Source of the DNA: Leptoclinus maculatus
Taxonomy: Eukaryota > Chordata > Actinopteri > Perciformes > Stichaeidae
Assembly: GCA_032191485.1 (NCBI GenBank)
Contig: JAVDOI010000010.1
Location: 23,208,321 to 23,272,320 of the forward strand
Length of the DNA: 64,000 bases
Direction: 5' to 3'
Shown here: positions 35,201 to 44,115 of the stretch, one piece after another
Layout: each line of letters begins with the position of its first letter
Position numbering within the stretch: the first letter of the stretch is position 1
The notes under the pieces: generated by a model
The model's database searches: none
What the model saw: only the letters and a program-made list of their open reading frames with translations
Told to the model about the DNA's origin: nothing
Program-made: the position numbers and the translations under genes

Positions 35201-38099
35201 GTCCTGTGCTGAAAACAAAGCCTCAACAGGAACTCAGTGCTTCGAGTCTGAATTCCCCGACGAAGACAGCGACATAGAGATTAGCTACAGCCGAGAGGAC
35301 CTGGACGCCATCGCTGTGGTTGAGGATTCTCGCGGATTCAAACCCATTCAGAGCTCTTCAGAGGAGCTGGGGCCGGAGCCCATCCAGGGCTGGAGGTCCC
35401 AGGGGCAGTATTCTATAGAATCAGACCCCAATGGGTACGAGCTGGACCTTGGCGCTGTCTCTGCTCCCTCGGACATAGAAGAACAGAGTCTGGGATCTCT
35501 AACTGGCGAGGCTACCACAGAGGAAACAGCAGGACTGAAACAAGGTCACTCATACTACAATGTTGTACTCACTTTAAACGTTTCTTTTTACTGTTTTCTC
35601 AGTGTGTGGAGTGGTGCTAAAATTCATGTTTCGTGCTTTCCTTCTTAATATGGCCATTCATTTAATTTGAATTTGAGTTGTTTACATAATAACAGTGTTA
35701 TTATGCGGGGCCCCTGTGGGACTGCAGCCCCCCACCCCCACCTCACAGGGGCTGCAAGCGTACGGCCAGCCGTATCAGCTAGTAGGATGCCCCTGTCACA
35801 ATGATTTTATTAAAGCCACTATGTGTAGAATGTGAAACAGACAAGTTGTTGTACCCCTCAGTGGTTGTAAGAAATCTTAGTCTCTAACTAGTCTCTAGTC
35901 ATGCGTAGAAAGACCAACATACAGTGAATACATACAGTCCTTTCTGTTATTTTCCCTCTTGTCTCTATACATTAATGAAGTGGAGTGATAATTTTTCAAG
36001 GAAGTTTAAACATTTCCAACTCGCATGGACACGTCTTTGCACTTCAATGCCATTAGGTGTAAAATAGATGATATGACTGTTTGTGGTCGTTGAAACACAT
36101 TTGGCACATTTCTATACTCTGAATACTATGGTATGGGAACCATTGTGTTATATATCGATTTTGATGTGAAACCTTTTCTTAAATTTGCAACAAAAATATG
36201 TGTCATCTTTGTGTCAACAGCTTTATTTTGTTCCTTTTCAGGTTCTCTCAAGCATTGACCCCTCATTGTTTTCTTCTCCTAGGTCTGAGTTCTGGTTCAG
36301 CCCAGGATGTCTCTGAGCTCGCCGAACAAGTCCGGTTGGAACCGGGTTGGACAGGTGGAATAGAGCAAACTCTGTCCTGTTGTGATACCTCCAGTCAGGG
36401 GGCAGAATGGGTAGGCAACATTGAAGAGGAACCCCAAAACCCTGCAACTCCCCAAAACTCAGTAGACTTCCAAAACCTCTTCATCCAGTCCGACTCAGAT
36501 CACAACAGAGAACATAGCTTTGAGTTGAGCTACGAACCAACCAGTCAGTCTTCCTTTGACCCATACGGCTTTAAACTCAGTCCAGAACATTCTAGTCACA
36601 CCCTCTTAGACCCTGATGAAGCCGAGCTAAGCCCTGAACCCCCTGAAAACGATCTGACCTTTGACCCTGAGCCCTCTTCTTCTCAACCAGACCAACCGAG
36701 CATTGATCACTATGGGTTTGACATTACTTCCTCCCAAATGGTACGGGACTCAGACCCGTATGGCTTTAAGCTCAGCCCTGAGGAAGAGAACCAAGAGGTA
36801 CTGGACCTCTATGGCCATGATAACCAGGAAGCAATGGACCTTTGCACCTATGACAACAATGAGCAAATAGAACCCTCTAACTATAGCAACCAGGAAGTAC
36901 TGGAACCTCACACCCATGAAAACCAAGAAGTGCTTGAACATTGTAGCCACAACAACCAGGAACTGCTGGATTTGTGTAACAATGGAAACCAAGAAGTGAT
37001 GGGACCTTCAAGGCTCGACAACACAGGTTTAGTTAGCAATGAAAACCATGAATTCCTGGATCTCAGTAGTCACGACAACCAGGAGGTGGTGGAACCCTAT
37101 CGCAATATCACAGACGAGGAACTACTAGAACCTTGTAACTACGATAACCAAGAAGTGCTGGAACCTTGTAGCCATGGCAATCGGGAGCTGGACTTTTCCT
37201 GTCCCGAAAATAAGGAAGTGCTGGATTTAGACAGCCATGGCGACCAAGACTTGCTGGATTTTGTTAGCAAAGAAAATCAGGAAGTGCTAGTTTCAGGTAG
37301 CCAGGGCAACCAGGAACTTCTGGATCTCGGTAGCAACGAAAATCAGGATTTGCTAGACTTGGGTAGCCATGACAACCAGGAGGTGCTGGACTTGTTGAGT
37401 CGGGATTCCCCTGAAGCGAACAATAACCAATGCATCGTGGAACCAGAGGTCAGTCCCACCAATAACAGCTCAGACAGCGATGTGGCATCAGAAGACTTGC
37501 TGGGGCTCGAACTCAGTAACACCAACAAATCAAACACCAATACTGCCGAGACCCTCAACACGGCCCTCAGCAACATGTCTGCCAACCAGGACATTGCACC
37601 ACCTAATTCTCCTGCCACTCACAACTTGTTAGAAGGTGATCTGGGTTCAGTGTTCGGGGCTGGAGGATACATCGGTTGTCCCGATGTAGCTGACGACCTT
37701 GAGCCTCTGGAGAGAAGGCAGGCAAACCCAGTAGCAGAGCCAGTACGACCCGTCAGACCAGTTAGGCCTCCTCGGCCCTCGCTCAGGGTGAGTTGGAATC
37801 CAAAAACAAATCATACTTATTGTAGATGGCAGATACTAAAGTGTTAGATCAATCTAATGGAATGAAATGTAGGCCCTCGTTGACCTTTTGCATGAAATAC
37901 TGTGTTTGAGAAAACAGACATTTTATATATCAACAAAAAGCTTAACAACTTATATCGTGCCAGATGGCATGAATTCATAGTTTGATATCTTTTTAATAGC
38001 TTTAATCACATTCATCATCATCCTGTTCGTTTTCTCTTGTATGTGTTTTAGGGCAAGGAGAAGGCTCAGTCTCAGACTCAGGGCATCGACCTGAAGTGA
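24301..38099 (+). CDS. EPS15-family endocytic adaptor-like protein lacking EH domains (10 exons)
   Basis: Exons 24301-24501, 26478-26639, 28210-28407, 29693-29851, 30699-30779, 30960-31101, 34815-34859, 35077-35544, 36283-37787 and 38052-38099 join in phase with GT-AG introns to give 1002 residues. An in-frame TAG lies 12 bases before the ATG, so nothing upstream is translated in this frame. Exons 2-3 (residues 68-187) form a coiled coil. In it, R-Q-x-C-x-E-E-S-Q-x-I-x-S-L (from residue 112) follows the spacing I remember in EPS15L1. Three DPF motifs (306-308, 335-337, 341-343) fit AP-2 appendage binding. Residues 655-860 are an 11-residue repeat with LLDL/DLL cores resembling clathrin-binding DLL motifs. 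The C-terminus is Arg/Pro-rich (about 970-987), as in SH3 ligands. Inference: a cytoplasmic clathrin/AP-2 adaptor. No EH domain or ubiquitin-interacting motif is visible. The gene's existence is well supported; the family name is moderately so. Confidence 0.82.
25000..25545. repeat. Old interspersed repeat in intron 1 of EPS15-like gene
   Basis: Words such as AACCCAAAAACGACGATC and GGTAGTTTCCGGTGAAGATG resemble the AACCAAACTTCC..GTTTAGGCA-type teleost repeat also seen near 53760-54190. Boundaries are approximate. Confidence 0.35.
26478..26639 (+). CDS. EPS15-like exon 2 (coiled coil)
   Basis: Residues 68-121, preceded by a (TG)n-TAG acceptor and followed by CAG|GTAACG. The heptad pattern of Leu/Glu/Gln is clear, and it ends in the RQLCYEESQQ segment. 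Confidence 0.88.
28210..28407 (+). CDS. EPS15-like exon 3 (coiled coil)
   Basis: Residues 122-187, acceptor CTCCCGCCAG, donor CAG|GTACCG, phase 0 on both sides. Highly charged heptads (ERELARVRWRLRRLRDE) continue the coil. Confidence 0.9.
29202..29304. repeat. (TAC)n/(GTA)n inverted trinucleotide repeat
   Basis: A run of TAC units passes at an ACTAGT centre into GTA units, its own reverse complement, so the tract can fold into a long hairpin. It lies in intron 3 of the EPS15-like gene, after a (TA)n run at 29100-29122. Confidence 0.93.
29693..29851 (+). CDS. EPS15-like exon 4
   Basis: Residues 188-240, acceptor TCGTCCTTGCAG, donor ATG|GTAAAT. Ser/Thr/Glu-rich linker ending in RPWGRSQSLPAYADLIM, which could be a phosphorylatable RSQS site. 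Confidence 0.85.
30699..30779 (+). CDS. EPS15-like exon 5
   Basis: Residues 241-267, 81 bases, acceptor TTTCACCAG, donor AAG|GTTAGC. Acidic, Ser-rich linker. Confidence 0.75.
30960..31101 (+). CDS. EPS15-like exon 6 (first DPF motif)
   Basis: Residues 268-314 plus one base, acceptor GCTTCACAG, donor GACC|GTATGT, phase 1. An acidic stretch (SDIEDDPEEGEINDD) precedes DPF at 306-308. Confidence 0.88.
31590..31740 (-). other. Unexplained minus-strand frame with donor-like end (intron 6)
   Basis: On the minus strand an ATG at 31740 opens MDGNQQLFICSNICAKRPKK and stays open to a CAG|GTAAAG donor-like site at 31590, 50 codons later. The Lys-rich composition looks protein-like. I recognise no family and find no second exon. 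It could be an exonised transposon fragment. Confidence 0.2.
31864..32152 (+). mobile_element. tRNA-derived SINE
   Basis: It has a tRNA-like head (GACTGTGGCTAAGTGG box A, GGTTCGATCC box B, the latter duplicated in tandem). A conserved core follows (CTCGAGCAAGACACTTAACC, CAAAATTGCTCCCG), then GCGCTTTGAGTGGTCGG and GTCCATTTACCATTT. This is a well-known teleost SINE type. It lies in intron 6 of the EPS15-like gene. Confidence 0.88.
32177..33172. repeat. 41-bp minisatellite, about 24 copies
   Basis: The unit contains ACCTGTGACATGTAGCTTTA and GCTTCTATCTTTATCTTT. Variants (ACATG/ACGTG, TTTCT/TTTTT, TTTAT/TTCAT) are scattered, with signs of block duplication. It lies in intron 6, 25 bases after the SINE. 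Confidence 0.97.
33364..33700 (+). repeat. GCTCGCTCGCGAG-rich repeat, left arm of inverted pair
   Basis: It starts ATGAAGGCAAATCAATGT, contains several CTCGCTCGCGAG words, and ends CACTCTGACACAGA. The reverse complement of both ends and much of the body lies at 34425-34625. Confidence 0.85.
33736..33930 (+). repeat. TACTTTTACT-type interspersed repeat fragment
   Basis: GGGTACTTTTACTTTCTGCA, AGGTATTTTACTCGTAG and AGTGAAGGATCTGAATACTT are typical of a very common teleost non-coding repeat. Confidence 0.6.
34425..34625 (-). repeat. GCTCGCTCGCGAG-rich repeat, right arm of inverted pair
   Basis: Reverse-oriented, shorter copy of 33364-33700, with the same two ends and an internal deletion of the part corresponding to about 33400-33520. 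The loop between the arms is about 0.7 kb. Confidence 0.85.
34815..34859 (+). CDS. EPS15-like exon 7 (45 bp)
   Basis: Very short exon, acceptor CTTGACTTGTAG, donor TCTG|GTGAGT, phase 1 to phase 1. It adds HDLFNEDLFPKTDSS, with two DLF motifs, and keeps frame into exon 8. It follows the 3.7-kb, repeat-filled intron 6. Confidence 0.82.
35077..35544 (+). CDS. EPS15-like exon 8 (two DPF motifs)
   Basis: Residues 330-485, acceptor TTTTACCAG, donor CAAG|GTCACT. It opens with SDPFKGSDPF, then a long acidic, disordered-looking region with EDSDIEISYSREDLDAI. Confidence 0.9.
36283..37787 (+). CDS. EPS15-like exon 9 (large repeat exon)
   Basis: 1505 bases, residues 486-987, acceptor TTTTCTTCTCCTAG, donor AGG|GTGAGT. 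Repeated DPYGFKLSPE motifs come first (around 36560 and 36755). Then the 33-bp/11-residue repeats run from 36789 to 37406, followed by a Ser/Asn-rich region and the RPVRPPRPSLR tail. Low sequence complexity implies disorder. Confidence 0.92.
36789..37406 (+). repeat. 33-bp coding minisatellite in exon 9
   Basis: About 18.7 copies of an 11-codon unit with consensus NQEVLDLCSHD, in frame with the gene and with no frameshifts. Cores vary among VLDL, LLDL, LLDF, VLEP and DLL. The bases have drifted more than the amino acids at the NQE positions, which suggests selection for the motif. Confidence 0.9.
38052..38099 (+). CDS. EPS15-like exon 10 and stop
   Basis: Acceptor GTGTTTTAG. Encodes GKEKAQSQTQGIDLK and the TGA stop, phase 0 from exon 9. 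Confidence 0.85.
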   Translation, partial: GKEKAQSQTQGIDLK

Positions 38100-38337
38100 G
38101 CTCTCGCCAACCAACTCTTGTGGGGGGGTCTCCATGTCAGTAGGGTTCCCATGACCACACCGGCAACACGAGAGACCGAGTGGATGAGGAGAGAAGTAAG
38201 AGGACGGGCGACTAAATGGAAACAAAGGGGGTGGAATGAAGGAGGGCAGATGAAATAGACAGGAGGGAGAGATCGTTCTGCTGTTACTCATTGCAATAAG
38301 TCTAGTTTGGGATGGTTTTTATGTTTCAAAGGGATAC

Positions 38338-38343
38338 ATTAAA
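38338..38343 (+). terminator. Candidate poly(A) signal ATTAAA for EPS15-like gene
   Basis: ATTAAA 239 bases after the stop codon is the nearest good signal I see. Longer 3' ends are possible. Confidence 0.3.
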
Positions 38344-39141
38344 ATCAGCATGAAAAGATAAGAAGAATTGTTAGATACCAGGGGACTAACTGGCTCGGTA
38401 AGATTTAATGATCATCATTAATGAAACCTGATTGGCTCGTGGCTTCGGTCTATTTAGAACAAGTCAGGGTTAGAAACAACTGTACAACAATGAACAATGT
38501 TCTTACCCTACTGTTTTTAGCCCAAATGATGCTTGTCAATCAATCATAAGGTTGACGTTATGTCATTTATTTACAATATCAGCTGCCAACTCACTCTCCG
38601 TGTCTTAGTTAAGCTTCCCGTCCGGTTGATTAGTCCACAGTAAAAAAGATTATCTCTCCTTTTTTGATTTGAGCTTCGTGTTGGAGCATGTGTAAGTGGA
38701 CTTTGTGTGACTTTGTCACAGAGATAAAATGTATATAAATGATATACTCAGCTATTGTGGTTTTCCGATTATCTAGTCAGTAGTTTTAGGTCTAACTTGG
38801 ATGAGAGCTGTGTGAAGAGTTTGGTCGGGTTGTACAGTGAGTGCATATCTATAACATGCCCTGTGTTTTCCATCATCAGTTGCGTTAAGGTACAAAGAGT
38901 ACACGAACAGCAGGCTTACACTCTCGAGCCCATTGCACCTCTCAGCATGTGGTCAAAAGTGTGCGTTGCTGCACCTTTAACCACAGTTCACCAGCTCGTC
39001 ACTGCCGAAAGGTGAGAACCACTGGAGGGCAGCGAAAAAGGATTCTAAGGGGGTGTTGAATTCCTCTTTAAAGTATTTCAGCCTCTGAACTTCGTACTTG
39101 AACATTATAGTCAGTAACATTAAACTGCATTTCACTACATC

Positions 39142-40282
39142 AGTGTCCCAATTCCATTCGATATACTAATACTACAAAGTAAGAAGTATGCACAAACGTT
39201 GACTGTGCACTATTTTGGTAGTTAGTATACAAGACGTTTTGCTGTGTCTCAATTCAGATACTTCTGTAAGTACACTTCCAGGTGGTACACTGTGTACACT
39301 ATGTACTCACTTGCTTAGTGAGGTCATTTCGACAGGGTAGTGTTGTCTCAAACCGTAGACGGCTGTTGTGCACTTACCGGAAATGACGATCGTCGCTGTT
39401 AGCTAGCTAGCAGTCGCTGTTAGCTAGCTAGCAGCGTTACTGTTTGTGGTATCAAATCATTAAACACACTCCTAATTGAACCAATAAAGAATACAGATGG
39501 CTTCTATCCAACAACAGTATAGTGGTACTTACAATACATTTGTATAGTGCGGTGTTCACCAAAGTGACCGCTGCCGTTCCCCTTCGGCACATAGCCAAGA
39601 TGGCGTCCGTTGAGGGTGAGAAGTGTCCACACTTATGAGTACACCATCCAGGTACTCACAGTGCACTGCATTCTGCCGTACTTGCGGTACAGTGTAAGTG
39701 CAGAAGTATGCAAATTGAGACCCAGCAATTGATTTTCTTGGTTTAGTACAAACACTAAAGGATCGGTGTGAACGTATGAGCAGACTGATGTCAAACTGCA
39801 GCTTTGAAAGACTACTGCCAATTCATTATTTTATATTGTAGTTTATCTGTTTTCCTAGCTGCCATTGGAGTCCACACACCACTGTCTGTATCTTTCTTCA
39901 CTAATTCACTGCTGTGAGCTGTAAAGTGTCCCACTCACTATATACAACATGTGAACCCTGTCAAACATGTTTGTTTAAATTATGTATTTTTATAATATTC
40001 TATATTCTATATATTAATTTTTTTAACTCTCACCAATCAATTTCAGTATCAATTGGGCTGTAGTATGTACCAGATACTAATTGCATATTGGATACTGTCC
40101 TCCCCCAAAAAGCGCCCCCATCGTTTTTACATTGTTTTTAAGTTATTGACCCACATTTACAGCCTCAAGTGTCAGTACTAATCGTGACGAGAGATTTAGT
40201 AAGAGCATATTTACAGTAATTTAACGATCTACATACTCTAAACTTGCTTAGTTAGTATGAAGTATGGAATTGGGACACGGCT
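39142..40282. mobile_element. TIR element with TGTCCCAATTCCAT ends
   Basis: TGTCCCAATTCCAT at 39148 and ATGGAATTGGGACA ending near 40276 form an inverted pair. The words TACTAATACTACAAAGTA and GTTAGTATGAAGTA lie just inside. No transposase frame. A second element (39243-39724) lies within. A 22-bp duplication containing GTTAGCTAGCTAGCAG occurs at 39396-39434. Confidence 0.6.
39243..39724. mobile_element. Nested MITE with TGCTGTGTCTCAATT ends
   Basis: TGCTGTGTCTCAATTCAGAT at the left and the reversed right end TGCTGGGTCTCAATTTGCAT form an imperfect inverted repeat over about 25 bases. 482 bp long, non-coding. Confidence 0.65.
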
Positions 40283-41018
40283 GGAATCAGTCACCAGGTA
40301 GGATGAGCAGCGTTTATTGCTTTACGGCACGGAACATGAAGAGGGTTTAAGAGGGTGCCGATCGCCCAGCGGAGATGGACCGAAAGCTTTCAGAGTTTCT
40401 AACCGGCAGGTTCTTAAAGGAAAGTTGTGATAGGCCAGTGAGCACAACATGTTTACCCTCATCAAACCAAAGACATCAGAGAGAGGGAGTGAACGCAGAT
40501 AGGAAAAGGATTTTATAGTAAATGGAGTGCTAACTGCTCCCACCATGGACGCGGTTTTGTTTGAAGCTGCAGTAGGTGTTGTCGGCAGCAGATGCAAGTT
40601 GTGAACACATTGGCATATCATCACCTTTTAAAATAATGCAGTGAACTTGTTAGCAAGCAGTTATACATATTTACTAGGGGTGTAACGGTTCACAAAATCC
40701 ACGGTTCGGTTCGGTACGGTACAGTGGAGCCACGGTTCGGTACGTTTTCGGTACGTTTCGGTACGTTTTCAATACAGTAGAAAACTATAAATGCCAGAGA
40801 AACGTACTTGATTTTAAAATATATTTATTCATTAAAACTAACATCATAAAGTTATTCTTTGAACAATGATGGAACTATACCTGAGTGACCCATCTTCTGG
40901 GGTGTCTTCTTAGCAGCGTGTAAAATAAAAACAGTTTCTTATGAAAACTAAAATGTAGCATTGTTTGCTGTAGTTATAAACAAATAAAAGAAACAATCCT
41001 GTTTTATATGGAACTATG

Positions 41019-41037
41019 TGTGTGTGTGTGTGTGTGT
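41019..41037. repeat. (GT)n microsatellite
   Basis: About nine GT units inside the hAT element. Confidence 0.85.
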
Positions 41038-41116
41038 TTCTACTCAATGTTTAAGTTTTTTTTCAGAAAGATGAGAATGTCTATATATATATAATGTATA
41101 TATACACTATATTTAT

Positions 41117-41323
41117 CCCTTTTTGGGGGACATTTTTCTCTGCATTTGACCCATCCCTGTATATAGGGAGCAGTGGGCTGCCAATGACAGGCGCCCGGGG
41201 AGCTAGGGGTACAGTGTCTTGCTCAGGGACACTTCGACACATGACACGGCCCAGTCAAGGATTGAACCTTCGACCTTGCGGTTACCAGACAACCCTCTTA
41301 ACCCAGGGAGCCACGGTCGCCCC

Positions 41324-41326
<3 letters not shown>
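41117..41326 (-). mobile_element. tRNA-derived SINE, reverse orientation, inside hAT
   Basis: On the minus strand: GGGGGCGACCGTGGCTCCCT (head), AAGGTCGAAGGTTCAATCC (box B region), CTGAGCAAGACACTGTACCC (core), then a tail with CAAATGCAGAGAAAAATG. An A-run (41327-41366, 40 bases) abuts its 5' side. Confidence 0.75.
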
Positions 41327-41369
<43 letters not shown>

Positions 41370-41862
41370 GAACGGTTCGTTCGGTTCGTCATGCGTACCG
41401 AACCGTGAGCCTCGTACCGAACGGTTCAATACGAATACGCGTATCGTTACACCCCTAATATTTACACATTCAGCAGACACAGAGCAACGTTCATTCATAT
41501 GGAGTCATGTCTGTGTCCACCTGATGAACGTAAGTCCATCAGCTCAGCTTCTGGTCTCCACCAACTCCTGAAGGAAACATCTGTCTGTTTAGCTGTTAAA
41601 TGCTCCACTACGTTCACCAGGCAGTAAGTCTTTAATAATGGGTTCACGACAAACACACTTCTGTCTCGCATTGAGCCTCTGTTGTACTTACTTATACTTA
41701 CCGAATATACAGTCACAGGGACATGGCTGCCGCGGATGTGTGACGAGAAAACGTTATTGTTATTTCATAGACAGTCTATGGTTTATACACATATATTTAT
41801 ACACAGAGTTTTGTCCGGTCTTAGTACAACTATGAAATACTAACGTAGATATATACACGTAT

Positions 41863-42584
41863 TAGTGCTGGGCGGTATACCGGTTTTAATTTCCCGTATG
41901 ATATGAATGTTTCACACACCGTCATACCGGTGCATAGCTGAAACAACTGCTGTCACTCTTCAACAGGCAGCTAAATGTATTGTTCACTGCTGAGGGCGCT
42001 GCGGTCGGAGCTAGTTGTCTTATGTGTATTGAGAGGGACCCCTAGTCATGGTTATAACTACTACCCTAACCCTAACCCACTAATACCAAGAGTGTGATGA
42101 CGGTCGTCAACCAGTAACGTTAGTGCGAGTGAAACAGTGAAGCTAAAGGGTCACACATCGCTTGAAGAGGCATTAGCTCGAGGCAGCATATGACAAGAAA
42201 AGCAAGCGGTGGAGCGACATTACGAACGCAATAACGATCCAGCTCTGCAAGGACATGGTCCGGCTACAGACAGTCGAGAAAGACTCAGAGCAATGATTAA
42301 AACACTGGATCCAAGGTACGTCTCACCGGGGAGACAATACTTCAGACAAACTGCTCTCAAACATTAGAGGAACAAACGAGCACACCCTCTAGTAATCAAA
42401 GCCTTTATACATGATGACATTAACATGTTTTTATATTCTATGTACTCCTGACAGTACAGTAAGACATTATAAACATATATAACAACACAGTCAAGGGGGA
42501 AAAAAATACCTTGATATACCGTGAAACCGCCAGAATCTTAAAAAATACCGTGATACACATGTTTAGTCATACCGCCCAGCATTA
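41863..42584. mobile_element. Non-autonomous hAT-like element, TAGTGCTGGGCGGTAT ends
   Basis: TAGTGCTGGGCGGTATAC at the left and CATACCGCCCAGCATTA at the right form an inverted repeat with one mismatch. The subterminal words (CCGTCATACCGG, TACCGTGATAC) are typical. No clear 8-bp duplication remains, because the right flank has become a tandem array. Confidence 0.8.
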
Positions 42585-42776
42585 ACGGGCTGTATGTATT
42601 GTCATGCAGCACTAACGGGCTGTATGTATTGTCATGCAGCATTAACGGGCTGTATGTATTGTCATGCAGCATTAACGGGCTGTATGTATTGTCATGCAGC
42701 ACTAACGGGCTGTATGTATTGTCATGCAGCACTAACGGGCTGTATGTATTGTCATGCAGCACTAACGGGCTGTATG
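42585..42776. repeat. 30-bp minisatellite, about 6.4 copies
   Basis: The unit is ACGGGCTGTATGTATTGTCA followed by TGCAGCATTA. It starts at the last base of the preceding transposon, and each unit ends in a copy of that terminus (CAGCATTA or CAGCACTA). Confidence 0.95.
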
Positions 42777-43970
42777 ACAATATCTTTTCCTCCGTCTCTG
42801 ATTCAACACATCAGGACGTCAGTGACGTCAGCAGGAGAATCTCAACACTGACAGGCTTTTTTTGCGACAGCCCACGCACATTTTTTTGTTGAGATAGTTG
42901 AAATATCTCAGCTCATTTGCGTCCCCCGTCTCAAATTTGCTTCTATTCACGTTTTTGCATTGACTTTGTATGTAACTGCATCGCACGAAAAAGGTCTGTT
43001 TTCAGTTGGTTGTGAACTTGGTTGTGTCCGTCTGCATGTCGAAGCTGTGAGAGTGGTGAGAGTGGTGAGAGTGAACCAAAAGAGTAAAGCTGCAGCTGGA
43101 CGGTGAAACAACAGACTCAAACTCACTATAAAGCTCTGTTTCCGCTTGCTGTGAGGAAACAGTCCACAAATACTGTGTAACGAATACATTTGAACCTCTG
43201 TGCTGCAAAGCGTTGTACATTCAACATACCATGTAACCAATACATACAAACACAATGAAATCTACATCTATAGACTCATCCTTATACAAAGTGAAGTGTC
43301 CTATGCACAGGACGAACAGATACCCCAGATACCAGTCTACCTTCACACTGGAACAGACTGAGCAGGCTCCGGAGGAACATTTCACTTCATGTTAACTTTC
43401 AGTTCATGCCTACCTCATTACTCCAGGACAACACTGTGAACCCCATGAAAGCAGACGTTCTGTGATTGTTGACACTTTGTAAAGGTGTGCAGTCAAGACG
43501 ATGCAAATTCACGTACACAGAGTCTGTAACAGTAAATTACACCCTAAAGGCTCATTACTGCTGTCCTTGGCTCTCATGCCGAGGGTTGTTTGAATACGTT
43601 TAATAGTTTGTGTGATGCAATTATCAAATCCTTGTCCAATACTGTTCATGCGCATAATACAAATGATAAATACATAATCAACATTATTAGAGCATGAAGT
43701 GGTGAAACTGGTACTGTCCTTCTGGACGTATCTCTACTCTACAGATGAAGTTTGTCATTTGGAAATGCAGTTTTTGCTTGTTTCTGCTGGATTCTTCCAT
43801 CTGAAGAGTCACTAGTTAACAATATCTGCCCATGACGATGACCAAATAATATCACTTATTTGGTCATGTTTGTTTGTTTTAATTACTTCAGAACTTCAGG
43901 AGTTCATCTTTCACGATGTATCAAATCTTTGGCTCATCTGTGATGATCTGTTGGTAGATGGTTTTGATGG
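42777..43970. other. Non-coding stretch
   Basis: No gene seen. There is a small tandem GTGAGAGTG triplication at 43048-43074. The rest is unremarkable. Confidence 0.4.
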
Positions 43971-44115
43971 CGGTTCGATCCCCTGCTCCGCTAGTCGCAT
44001 GTCGATGCGTCCTTGAGCAAGACACTTAACCCCAAAATTGCTCCCGTAGCTGTGCCTACGGTGTATGAATAGAATCTGAATTGTAAGTTGCTTTGGATAA
44101 AAGCGTCTGCTAAAT
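43971..44115 (+). mobile_element. 5'-truncated tRNA SINE with LINE-derived tail
   Basis: Box B GGTTCGATCC and the core CTTGAGCAAGACACTTAACC are shared with 31864-32152. The 3' end (AAGTTGCTTTGGATAAAAGC and GTCTGCTAAAT) instead matches the reverse of the LINE 3' end at 14825-14870. Confidence 0.85.

Larger units (their letters stand above)
40675..41457. mobile_element. Non-autonomous hAT element, TAGGGGTGTAACGG ends
   Basis: The ends are TAGGGGTGTAACGGTTCAC and the inverse of the same (CGTTACACCCCTA), with CGGTTCGGTACG words inside both. A perfect 8-bp target duplication ATATTTAC occupies 40667-40674 and 41458-41465. A SINE has inserted into it in reverse (41117-41326). Confidence 0.93.

Noticed and set aside
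42063..42078. CCCTAACCCTAACCC as an interstitial telomere
   Set aside because: Only about two and a half units, inside a non-autonomous hAT element. Too short to be meaningful.
42538..42892. Frames repeating MYCHAALTG and similar units
   Set aside because: Products of the 30-bp minisatellite, with no flanking gene structure.
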